Source of the DNA: Devosia sp. SL43
GTDB taxonomy: Bacteria > Pseudomonadota > Alphaproteobacteria > Rhizobiales > Devosiaceae
DNA length: 64,000 bases
Reading direction: 5' to 3'
Assembly: GCF_021729885.1 (NCBI RefSeq)
Contig: NZ_CP063401.1
Coordinates: 2,046,001-2,110,000, forward strand
A model generated the notes under the pieces. The model had not been told where the DNA came from and did no database searches. It saw nothing but the letters and a program-made list of their open reading frames with translations. Positions 26,544 through 33,352 of the stretch are shown piece after piece. The position numbers and the translations under genes are program-made. Position 1 is the stretch's first letter, and each line of letters starts with the position of its first letter.

Positions 26544-26552
26544 CATTGCACC

Positions 26553-27146
26553 ATGACATACGAAGTTCTCACCGCATTGGCAGTCTTTGCCCTCGTCTCA
26601 TCGATCACGCCCGGGCCAAACAATCTCATGCTCATGGCATCGGGCGTCAATTTCGGGGCCTTGCGCACAGTTCCACACGCACTGGGCGTCTGCATCGGTT
26701 TCACGCTCATGGTGGGTCTGGTGGGGGTCGGGCTGATGGGGGTGTTTGACGCCATTCCCAATAGCCATCAGGTGCTCAAGGTCGTCAGCGCCCTCTACCT
26801 GCTCTACCTGGCCTATAAGCTGGCCACCACCGACACGCTGGGCGAACGCGCTGTCGATAGCCGACCGATGACCTTCTTTCAGGCCGCCCTGTTCCAGTGG
26901 GTCAACCCCAAGGCCTGGACCATGGCGCTGACGGCCATGACCGTCTATGCTGGCGGAGGTTCACTGCAGACTGTGCTGCTGGTCACGCTGGTCTTCGGCG
27001 TGGTCAACGCCCCCTCGATCAGCGTCTGGGTGCTGGCAGGTGACCGCCTTGGCCTTTTGCTGTCCACGTCCGGCCGCCTACGCGCCTTCAACATCGTGAT
27101 GGCGGCGCTTCTGGTCGCTTCCCTTTATCCCGTGCTGATGCAGTAA
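26553..27146 (+). CDS. LysE/RhtB family amino-acid exporter
   Basis: A 197-residue membrane protein with six hydrophobic segments. The family signature SSITPGPNNLMLMASGVNFG is at about residues 17-36, and QWVNPKAWTMAL is the usual mid-protein motif. The start ATG at 26553 is favoured; an ATG 18 bp earlier falls inside the operator dyad. It exports an amino acid or homoserine-like compound and is expected to be induced by the divergent Lrp-type regulator. Confidence 0.9.
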   Translation: MTYEVLTALAVFALVSSITPGPNNLMLMASGVNFGALRTVPHALGVCIGFTLMVGLVGVGLMGVFDAIPNSHQVLKVVSALYLLYLAYKLATTDTLGERAVDSRPMTFFQAALFQWVNPKAWTMALTAMTVYAGGGSLQTVLLVTLVFGVVNAPSISVWVLAGDRLGLLLSTSGRLRAFNIVMAALLVASLYPVLMQ

Positions 27147-27162
27147 AGGCTTGCGTTCACGC

Positions 27163-28149
27163 TCAGGCGCTCTGCTCGGTAATAAACGCGTCAAACGCCG
27201 CAAACACCTGCCCGCGGATCACGTCCGTTTCCATGAACAGCTCATGCCGCGCCCCGGCGATCACCACATGCCGCCCTGTCCGCATGCGCAGGCCCAACTG
27301 CTCGATCGCCGCGGTCGACACCACCTCGTCCCGCGCGGCCGCCAACATCAGCAGCGGAATGCGGATCTGCCCCGGAAAACTATCGCGCCCCGCTTCCGCC
27401 ATGGCCCCCATCGCCGACGCCGCCCAGCGCACCGTCGGCGCGCCGATCTCAAGGTCGGGGCGCGCCTTGATCACATCCACCGCGCGCAGATAGCGGATCA
27501 AATCCCCGGTCAGCGGATTGCCCGGAAATGTCGCCTCCGAAGCCGGCTTGTCCGCCGCCCGGCTCACCGGCATGCGGCCAAGCCCGAGAAAGCTCAGCGT
27601 CTCGCACACCTTGGCCATGCCGCCCATCGACAGCGGCTGTCGATCCAACGCCACCATCGGCGCCGACAGGAAGATCCGGTCGAACATCAGCCGATCATTG
27701 ATCCCGGCATAAAGCGAGGCCAGACCGCCCATAGAATGTCCGACCAGATAGAATGGCGGCGGGCATTCGGGCAGCAGGATTTCGCCGTGAAAGCTCTTGA
27801 GGTCGGTCCAGTAATCTTCGAAGCGGTCGACATAGCCCAGCTTGCGATTGCCGATCAGCCGGTCCGACCCGCCCTGCCCGCGCCAGTCAAACGTCGCCAC
27901 CGCAAAGCCGCGCCTGCGGAAATCGGCGATGGTCTCGAAATACTTCTCGATGAATTCGGTCCGCCCCTGCACAAGACAGATCGTCCCCCGATGTGCGCCC
28001 TCCGACTTGGGCCAGAGCGCATAGCGCAACTGCACATTGTCCGAGGTCCTGAAGAACCCCACCCGAGCCCCCTCCGGAATCGGATTGGACGCAATATTGA
28101 CCAGGCTTGGTCCGTTCGGGTCGACTTTGTTCATCGGCAACTCGTTCAT
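27163..28149 (-). CDS. alpha/beta hydrolase (monoacylglycerol-lipase / lysophospholipase-like)
   Basis: A 328-residue hydrolase from the ATG at 28149, with a second ATG at 28134. The nucleophile elbow GHSMGG, the oxyanion region LVQGRTEFIEKYFE and a C-terminal HELFMETD histidine complete the Ser-Asp-His triad pattern of the serine-aminopeptidase S33/PldB group. The frame stays open upstream into repeat copy B, but that part is repeat sequence, not protein. It has no signal peptide. Likely substrates are monoacylglycerols or lysophospholipids; this is by family only. Confidence 0.85.
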   Translation of the reverse strand: MNELPMNKVDPNGPSLVNIASNPIPEGARVGFFRTSDNVQLRYALWPKSEGAHRGTICLVQGRTEFIEKYFETIADFRRRGFAVATFDWRGQGGSDRLIGNRKLGYVDRFEDYWTDLKSFHGEILLPECPPPFYLVGHSMGGLASLYAGINDRLMFDRIFLSAPMVALDRQPLSMGGMAKVCETLSFLGLGRMPVSRAADKPASEATFPGNPLTGDLIRYLRAVDVIKARPDLEIGAPTVRWAASAMGAMAEAGRDSFPGQIRIPLLMLAAARDEVVSTAAIEQLGLRMRTGRHVVIAGARHELFMETDVIRGQVFAAFDAFITEQSA

Positions 28150-28160
28150 TGGCACGATTT

Positions 28161-28300
28161 CTGTACCGAGATTCGCGGCGCCGCCGAGTCGAAAATGGCT
28201 GGCTTTGAGAACCGGAGCGGAGCGTACATCAGTACGTGAGCACCGGAAGCGCAAAAGCAAGCCATTTGCAGGCCGGCGGCGCCACGAAGTTCGGTGCAGA
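28161..28300. repeat. long-hairpin dispersed element, copy B
   Basis: It shares all blocks with copy A at 23288-23407 (ccgagtcgaaaa, gagaaccggagcgg, cgtac...gtacgtgagcaccgg, tttgcaggccggcg). The stem is longer here: ctgtaccgagattcg pairs with cgaagttcggtgcag, ggcgcc with ggcgcc, and aaatggct with agccattt. It lies directly upstream of the alpha/beta hydrolase start, so it may affect that gene's expression. Confidence 0.7.
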
Positions 28301-28303
28301 AAA

Positions 28304-28376
28304 GGAAAACCGGCATCTCTTGCGAGACACCGGTTTCCATTTGGGCGGTCCATGCGGGGGGCGGGTGATGGACCGC
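28304..28376. other. two adjacent hairpins beside repeat copy B
   Basis: ggaaaaccgg...tctcttgcgaga...ccggtttcc (28304-28338) and gcggtccat...atggaccgc (28345-28376, perfect 9-bp arms) follow the long-hairpin element. They may end transcripts entering from either side; neither has a strong T-run. Confidence 0.45.
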
Positions 28377-28500
28377 TTTGGGTGTGTACCGAGGTCTCCC
28401 TCAGCACATGACCCACTTCTAGCCCCACCCCGCTGAACTCAACCGGACCAGCACGTTCATATTCGGTTCATCTTTGGGCACGCCTTCCAGGCCGGATCAC

Positions 28501-28651
28501 CAGTCGACCACCCTCCCCCTTGTGGGGAGGGCAAGCAAAGCTTGGCGCGCAGCGCCTAGCGGCGCTCGGGAGGGGGTGCGGGAACCCCGATATCGTGGCC
28601 AAACCAACCCCCACCCTTGATCCCTCCCCACAAGGGGGAGGGTGTCGACTG
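28501..28651. repeat. GC-rich palindromic repeat, second copy
   Basis: The arm cagtcgaccaccctccccct continuing to gtggggaggg (28501-28531) pairs with 28622-28651 with one bulged base. The interior includes the gatatcgtggcc core found in the tctC-tctB repeat at 12253-12480. It occupies the space before the heat-shock promoter. Confidence 0.8.
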
Positions 28652-28670
28652 AAACGTCAGCCAACCACCC

Positions 28671-28699
28671 CTTGAACCCCGAAAATCCCCTCCCATATT
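28671..28699 (+). promoter_or_regulatory. RpoH (sigma-32) promoter of the small heat-shock gene
   Basis: CTTGAA (28671-28676), a 15-bp spacer and CCCATATT (28692-28699) match the heat-shock promoter consensus CTTGAA-N13-17-CCCATNT. Transcription would begin near 28705, leaving a leader of about 110 nt. Confidence 0.78.
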
Positions 28700-28740
28700 T
28701 CAATCGTTCGCCGGACTTTCCGGGAACCCCGACCTCGAAA

Positions 28741-28816
28741 TACACCGCTCGCCTATTGCTGGGAGCGTCGTCCGAGACCACCGGGACATCCACGTTGCTT
28801 TACGGAGAATGTGACT
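28741..28816 (+). promoter_or_regulatory. ROSE-like RNA thermometer leader
   Basis: The leader before the heat-shock gene folds as serial hairpins (cgctc...gagcg at 28746-28767; gtcc...gggac) and ends in one where CACGTT (28791-28796) pairs with AATGTG (28808-28813), enclosing the ribosome site GGAGA. The conserved ROSE signature TTGCT (28795-28799) lies opposite the GGAG. Rhizobial small heat-shock genes are known to use ROSE elements that melt on heating. The exact match to the family model was not computed. Confidence 0.55.
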
Positions 28817-29269
28817 ATGCAGACCATCGATTTTTCCCCCTTCTATCGCTCCACCGTCGGCTTTGACCGCGTCTTCAACCGCCTCGACAATCTGGTCGGG
28901 CAGGAAGCCAAGACCTATCCTCCCTACAATATCGAGCGCATCGGCGAAGACGCCTTCCGTATCTCGATTGCCGTAGCCGGTTTCGCCAATGGCGATATCG
29001 CCATCGAGACCAAGGAGAACAGCCTGGTCGTCAAGGGCGCCAAGGCTGCCGAGGCCGACAAGGCCCGTGAATTCCTCCATCGCGGCATTGCCGAGCGCGC
29101 TTTCGAGCTCCGCTTCCAGCTGGCCGACTATGTCGAGGTCCACGGCGCCACGCTCGAAAACGGCCTGCTGCACCTGGAACTGAAGCGCGAACTGCCCGAA
29201 AGCAAGAAGCCGCGCTCCATCCAGATCAACGGCAGCCATCCCTCGATTGAGGATAACTCTGTCAACTAG
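28817..29269 (+). CDS. Hsp20/IbpA small heat-shock protein
   Basis: A 150-residue chaperone with an alpha-crystallin domain at about residues 35-125 (YNIERIGEDAFRISIAVAGF, then the IAERAFELRFQLADYVEV edge strands and ATLENGLLHLELKRELPE). Class A rhizobial proteins of this kind hold unfolding proteins and are strongly heat-induced. The ATG at 28817 is preferred over a GTG six bases earlier because of the spacing from GGAGA (28804-28808). The gene has its own RpoH promoter, a structured leader and a terminator. Confidence 0.93.
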   Translation: MQTIDFSPFYRSTVGFDRVFNRLDNLVGQEAKTYPPYNIERIGEDAFRISIAVAGFANGDIAIETKENSLVVKGAKAAEADKAREFLHRGIAERAFELRFQLADYVEVHGATLENGLLHLELKRELPESKKPRSIQINGSHPSIEDNSVN

Positions 29270-29318
29270 CCGCGCAGTCTTCTGCTTCGGCAGGCCGATC
29301 ACCTCCCGGTGACGATAG

Positions 29319-29348
29319 AGGCGCAGCCCGCAAGGGGTGCGCCTTTTT
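29319..29348 (+). terminator. rho-independent terminator after the hsp20 gene
   Basis: aggcgca (29319-29325) pairs perfectly with tgcgcct (29338-29344), with an inner ccc/ggg extension, followed by TTTTT. Confidence 0.9.
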
Positions 29349-29476
29349 GTGTTGTGGGCGTTGGTCGCAGCGACCGGCGGGTCAGGTGAAGTCAATGCCG
29401 ACAGTTGCAACGGCGGCCGTCGCCCATCGTAAAGTTTTGCCTTCGCCGAAAGCAGACGTGGCGCGTTCTCCTTTGA

Positions 29477-30670
29477 TTATGTCGTTTGGGGCGTATCAAT
29501 TTCGAGATGACGAGCTAACAGGGCTGCAACCAGAGCGACAATCGCTGAGGCCATCATAACCATTAGCAGGCCAGGCCGAGCATTCTCTGCCGTCAAAACG
29601 GCACCTGCGATCGCTGCCATAATGGACGCGCCTGCAACGGTGATCGCGCCGGCGAGACCGGCGGCGCTTCCCGTCAGCGTTGCGCGAACCGAAATTGCCG
29701 CAGCGGTGGCACTGGGCTGCGTAAGTCCGTTCGATACCCCGACGAAAAGGCATGGCCCGAACAATGCCACCACATGATCGACGCCGGTAAAGTACAGGAC
29801 GATGCCGAACAAGAGCCCCGCGCAAGCCACAATCCTCCCTGCAATCAGCAGGGTGGCCTCCGGGAGATTGCCGGCGAGCCGCCCGGCCAGAAAACTGCCG
29901 AGCACGAAGCCGCCTGTAATCGAGCCCATGTAGAGACCCAGAACTGCTGGCGATAGATTGAAGGCTGAAGCGGCCAGCGGGGCGCCAGCCAGGAAGGCAT
30001 AGAAGGCACCGACCGAGAAGGCCATGCACAGGCAATAGGCCAGGAAGCGTTTTGAGCCGAGCAGTTCGGGATAGGCCTTGTACTGCTCCAGCATCGTCAT
30101 GGATCGCGACGTCTTCGTCTCGCGCAGGTCGGTCCAACACAATGCGAGGACCGCGATTCCAAAAAGCGCCAGAACGTAGAAGCTGGCCCGCCAGCCAAAT
30201 ACCTGATCAAGCAGCCCGCCTGCCGTGGGGCCGAGCATGGGCGCAATGGCCCACGCCATGGCCAAATAGCCGAACCGACCTGCGGTCTGTTCTCGATTGG
30301 TCGTGTCACGGATCACCGCGAGCGACACCCCATAGGTTGGCGCGATCACAGCCTGCACCATCCGGCAGGCAAGGAAGGTCCAGGCATCTGGCGCTAGGGC
30401 GCAGCCGACTGTCGCAGCGATAAATATCGCCAGTGCCCCGAGGATTACAGGCCGGCGACCAAAACGGTCCGAGAGCGGGCCCAAAACGAGCTGAAGGCAT
30501 GCTGACACAATTGCATAGGCCGCCAGCGAAAGCCCGATTAGTCCATAATCCACGCCAAATTCGGCGGCCATTTGGGGGAGAGATGGAAGGAAAAAGTTGA
30601 TCGGCAGGATAGCAAGTGCCGACAGAAAGACCAACGTGGACAGGCGAGGAGAAGCTGATGAACCTGGCAT
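29477..30670 (-). CDS. MFS drug-resistance transporter, Bcr/CflA family
   Basis: A 397-residue proton-coupled exporter with 12 hydrophobic segments. The signature motif A is LGPLSDRFGRRPVILG after the second segment, and motif C is GYLAMAWAIAPMLGPTAGGL in segment five. It starts MPGSSASPRLSTLVFLSALAI at 30670 (SD weak); a TTG 36 bp upstream is in frame but directly follows a terminator T-run. The family exports bicyclomycin, chloramphenicol, sulphonamides or dipeptides. Its codon usage has more A/T at third positions than most neighbours. Upstream lies a structured leader with a terminator, suggesting attenuation or a separate short transcript. Confidence 0.88.
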   Translation of the reverse strand: MPGSSASPRLSTLVFLSALAILPINFFLPSLPQMAAEFGVDYGLIGLSLAAYAIVSACLQLVLGPLSDRFGRRPVILGALAIFIAATVGCALAPDAWTFLACRMVQAVIAPTYGVSLAVIRDTTNREQTAGRFGYLAMAWAIAPMLGPTAGGLLDQVFGWRASFYVLALFGIAVLALCWTDLRETKTSRSMTMLEQYKAYPELLGSKRFLAYCLCMAFSVGAFYAFLAGAPLAASAFNLSPAVLGLYMGSITGGFVLGSFLAGRLAGNLPEATLLIAGRIVACAGLLFGIVLYFTGVDHVVALFGPCLFVGVSNGLTQPSATAAAISVRATLTGSAAGLAGAITVAGASIMAAIAGAVLTAENARPGLLMVMMASAIVALVAALLARHLEIDTPQTT

Positions 30671-30706
30671 GATCAAAGCCAATTGCTTGTGTGGAAAACG
30701 AGGCAA

Positions 30707-30729
30707 TAAAAAAGCCCCTGTGAGGGGCT
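30707..30729 (-). terminator. terminator upstream of the MFS gene
   Basis: On the minus strand AGCCCCT-CAC-AGGGGCT (7-bp stem) is followed by TTTTTT. It lies only about 37 bp before the MFS start, in the same direction, so it either ends a short upstream RNA or acts as an attenuator for the MFS gene. Confidence 0.85.
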
Positions 30730-30738
30730 GATTTCTCC

Positions 30739-30785
30739 GCGCATGGGTGCTTTCGCCTGGCAGCTATGCTGCCTTGCCCATGCGC
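30739..30785 (-). promoter_or_regulatory. structured leader element upstream of the terminator
   Basis: GCGCATGGG and CCCATGCGC form a perfect 9-bp stem (30777-30785 with 30739-30747), enclosing a perfect 6-bp hairpin GGCAGC-ATA-GCTGCC (30759-30773). With the terminator at 30707-30729 this gives an aptamer-plus-terminator-like arrangement on the minus strand. It does not match a riboswitch class I can name. Confidence 0.5.
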
Positions 30786-30820
30786 GCGCCTACTACGACC
30801 ATGCCGTTTTCGATCATCAT
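30764..30820 (-). CDS. possible short leader peptide or 3' end of an unrecognised small ORF
   Basis: ATG at 30820 begins MMIENGMVVVGARMGKAA and stops at TAG 30764-30766, inside the stem-loop at 30739-30785. The frame is open further upstream to a stop near 30944 (including LIVAAQNVELTDIPPRRNN) but has only a TTG at 30856 as an earlier start and no clear ribosome site. It may be a leader peptide for attenuation of the MFS gene, a small protein, or a gene remnant. No homologue is recognised. Confidence 0.25.
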   Translation of the reverse strand: MMIENGMVVVGARMGKAA

Positions 30821-30827
30821 GGGCCAA

Positions 30828-30856
30828 TTGTTACGGCGCGGAGGAATGTCCGTCAA
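30828..30856 (-). promoter_or_regulatory. possible promoter of the MFS leader RNA
   Basis: TTGACG (30856-30851) and TAACAA (30833-30828) are 17 bp apart on the minus strand. Transcription would begin close to the ATG at 30820. The -10 is a 3/6 match, so it is tentative. Confidence 0.35.
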
Positions 30857-31040
30857 CTCGACGTTCTGTGCGGCAACAATCAGATTATCGCCGCCATAAG
30901 CCGTCTGTCTGCGCCCCCACTCGCCTAAGCCATGGGGACCCCCGTCCCCCGCTCAAATCTGAACATCCCATTCATCCCCCAGTCACCACATCCTCCCCAA
31001 TCTTATGCTATACTCGATCCCGTGCCCTGGGAGGCTTGCC

Positions 31041-32090
31041 ATGCACTCGCCCTTTCACAGCCTACGCCTTGCCGGATTGGTTTCCACGGCCCTGCTGATC
31101 GCGCCGGCGCTGCAGGCCGCTGAATTTCTCGCTACCGATACCTGGCCGATGGCCGCTGCCGAGCGGGCGCTGGCTGACACGATCGGGTCGGCGCTGATCC
31201 ATGACATCACTATCAGCGATGACCGCATTTCGATCACCGCCGATCACCGCAGCGATCCCGAGCAGACCACGGACTATTATTGGGATGGGCTGACCGTCTA
31301 TTCCGGCACGAGCATGCCCAATTTCAGCGCCCTGGGCATGGGCGACAGCAAGCCGTTTCCGTTGGCCGACCTGCCCCTCGATAGCCTGCCCCAGGTCAAG
31401 AAGGCTGCATTCGATGCCTTCGCCATATCAGGGGCCGAGATCACCGAGATCGAGGGCACCATGCCCACCACCCGCACCAGCAAGAAGCTAATCCCGATCT
31501 GGGAAGTGCATTTTGCCCAGCCTGGCGGCGAAACTGGTTCGGTGTTCCTCACCGCCAATGCTCAGGTCGTTGATATCGTCCTGCCCCAGAGTGCCCAAGT
31601 GGAGGCCGGGCCATGGCTCGCGCCAGCTACGGTCGCGGGCACGCTGGCCCGGCTTGCCGAGGAATTCGGGCCTAATGCCCGCTATGCCGAGATTTTCATC
31701 GATGACAGCAAGGCCATCATCCAGATGGAAGACCCGCAGAATCCCGGCGAAGTTGCCGAGATTCTGGTCGACGCCGATTCCATGGATCGGCGGGAATCGA
31801 TGATGGCGGGAACACCCCTCGGCCCCACGCTCGACCGCACCTTTACCATTGCTGATATCGCCGCTCTCGACGCCAGCATGCTGGAGGACTTGGAGCAGCG
31901 CACTATCGAACGCATGGGCATGGATGGCATGACAGTGTTCCGCTACACCATCGGCCGTTCCATCCTGTTCATGACCCCCGAGGACGATCGCCTGGTGGTC
32001 GAAGTCCGCGCCGAGCTCGACGACGGTTGGACCAGTGGCCGCGTCGCCTACGATATGGACGGCAACGAAGTCGACGTCGTCACGCCCTGA
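31041..32090 (+). CDS. secreted protein of unknown function
   Basis: A 349-residue protein. ATG 31041 follows GGGAGG by six bases and a TATACT box lies at 31009-31014. Residues 1-26 form a signal peptide (LAGLVSTALLIAPALQA), so the mature protein is periplasmic or exported. The rest is acidic, without further membrane segments, cysteines or a recognisable catalytic motif. Segments such as GSVFLTANAQVVDIVLP and SGRVAYDMDGNEVDVVTP look like repeated beta-rich units reminiscent of PepSY-type modules, but this is only a visual impression. It appears to be a single-gene transcript. Confidence 0.7.
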   Translation: MHSPFHSLRLAGLVSTALLIAPALQAAEFLATDTWPMAAAERALADTIGSALIHDITISDDRISITADHRSDPEQTTDYYWDGLTVYSGTSMPNFSALGMGDSKPFPLADLPLDSLPQVKKAAFDAFAISGAEITEIEGTMPTTRTSKKLIPIWEVHFAQPGGETGSVFLTANAQVVDIVLPQSAQVEAGPWLAPATVAGTLARLAEEFGPNARYAEIFIDDSKAIIQMEDPQNPGEVAEILVDADSMDRRESMMAGTPLGPTLDRTFTIADIAALDASMLEDLEQRTIERMGMDGMTVFRYTIGRSILFMTPEDDRLVVEVRAELDDGWTSGRVAYDMDGNEVDVVTP

Positions 32091-32123
32091 CGCTAAGCTG
32101 GCTCCACCTCACTGGAGCCAGCC

Positions 32124-32723
32124 ATGGCAAAGTTCGCCGACAATTTCGAAGGCTGGTACAAATATGCCGAGCGGGCAGCGGGCAAGCCGCCGCGCCCGCT
32201 GCTGCTCGAAGCTCTGGCACTAACGCCGGGCCGCGATTCCGCCCTCGATATCGGCGCCGGCGCGCTGAACGACGCGATCCACTTGCTCGACATCGGCTTC
32301 CGCCACGTTACCGCGCTCGACGGCGAGCCCATCGCGCAGGAAATCGCCGATACCCTCCCAGCCGATCGCTTCGATTATCTGATCGCCAGCTTCGAGGAAT
32401 TCGCCTTCCCACGCGGCGCCTACGATCTGCTCAACGCCCAATACGCGCTGCCCTTCATCCGCCCCGACGTATTCGACCGCGTCTTTGCTGCCATCCTCGC
32501 CTCGTTGAAACCGGGTGGCGTCCTCACCGGCCAGTTCTTCGGCGACCGCGACGACTGGGTCGGCACCCCCAACATGACGTTCCAGAGGCTGGACGAGGCC
32601 AAGGCCTTGCTGTCGCCGCTGACGGTGCTCAGCTTCCGTGAAGAGGAAGATCCCAACAGCCAGACCCTCAACGGCACGGCAAAACACTGGCATCTCTACC
32701 ATTTCATCGCCCGCAAGGATTAG
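32124..32723 (+). CDS. class I SAM-dependent methyltransferase
   Basis: A 199-residue protein with the Rossmann SAM-binding motif ALDIGAGALNDAIHLLD at about residues 38-54 (DxGxG), an acidic residue in VTALDGEP (motif II) and FEEFAFPRGAYDLLNAQYAL (motif IV region). GGAG lies about 8 bases before the ATG. It resembles small TehB/UbiE-like methyltransferases; the substrate is not deducible. It starts 33 bp after the secreted unknown and may be co-transcribed with it. Confidence 0.82.
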   Translation: MAKFADNFEGWYKYAERAAGKPPRPLLLEALALTPGRDSALDIGAGALNDAIHLLDIGFRHVTALDGEPIAQEIADTLPADRFDYLIASFEEFAFPRGAYDLLNAQYALPFIRPDVFDRVFAAILASLKPGGVLTGQFFGDRDDWVGTPNMTFQRLDEAKALLSPLTVLSFREEEDPNSQTLNGTAKHWHLYHFIARKD

Positions 32724-32773
32724 CGTCCCGCAGTGTCCGACAGCACATACTGGCCTGCCGCCCAACCACCGGC

Positions 32774-32859
32774 CGTCACCCTCGGGCTTGACCCGAGGGC
32801 TCTGCACTTGCGGAACTTTTGGTTAGTATAGACCCCTCGGGTCAGGCCCGAGGGTGACG
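32774..32859. repeat. dispersed palindromic repeat, copy 2
   Basis: 26-bp arms (32774-32799 and 32834-32859) match copy 1 at 268-353, with one mismatch in the right arm. It begins the 628-bp gap before gltB. Confidence 0.85.
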
Positions 32860-33036
32860 CGTGGTGGGTGCGAAGACATTCGTGCAATCCGAAGAAAACA
32901 GGCACAGGTCCCACCTTTCCTATCGTTTCCTACACAAATACAGGCAAAGTCCTATTTTCTGTGACGGAACCATGGCAAAGACGCTTGCTCCCAGTTTGGA
33001 ATTATGCAAATGTGCAGAGGTTAGGGCAGCAAACCT

Positions 33037-33140
33037 GTCCTATCTGACGCGTCGCCCCGCTCTCCGCGGCCAGCACGCACGCCGGTCCGGCTGGCCCGCT
33101 TTGCATGAGCGGAAACGGATAGGCGGGACTAATATAGTCC
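33037..33140 (+). other. structured region in the long gap upstream of gltB
   Basis: In the otherwise featureless gap 32860-33352, complementary segments stack up: CCTATC/GATAGG (33039-33044 with 33118-33123) can close a multibranch region holding GGCCAGC/GCTGGCC (33068-33074 with 33090-33096) and CCGCT/AGCGG (33096-33100 with 33108-33112), followed by the perfect hairpin GGACTA-ATA-TAGTCC (33126-33140). It may be part of a structured gltB leader or an intergenic RNA. No protein or promoter could be supported here with confidence. Confidence 0.4.
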
Positions 33141-33352
33141 GAAACGAGTGGCCATTTGGATGCAGCGCCACTCCCCACGCATGGACGCATTTGCTCTTTC
33201 GAGCCGTACCGTAGTACGACCCGCCTGAACAACGCGCCCACCCTGAGGACGATAACGCATCCAGCCCGCCGGTTGACCGGCACCATCAGGATGCACACGA
33301 CATAGCGACACTGCCCGGAAACGGGCGCGACCAACGAAACGAGGAACATGCC

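Noticed and set aside
28150-28428. An N-terminal extension of the alpha/beta hydrolase
   Set aside because: The open frame there is repeat copy B and adjacent hairpins, without protein similarity; the start at 28149 gives the normal family length.
30739-30785. A named riboswitch (fluoride, guanidine, SAM or similar) before the MFS gene
   Set aside because: The conserved cores of those classes are not present; it is kept only as an unnamed structured leader.
32861-33214. A 117-codon plus-strand frame before gltB
   Set aside because: Basic, low-complexity composition, no ribosome site and no family; the region is better explained as structured non-coding DNA.
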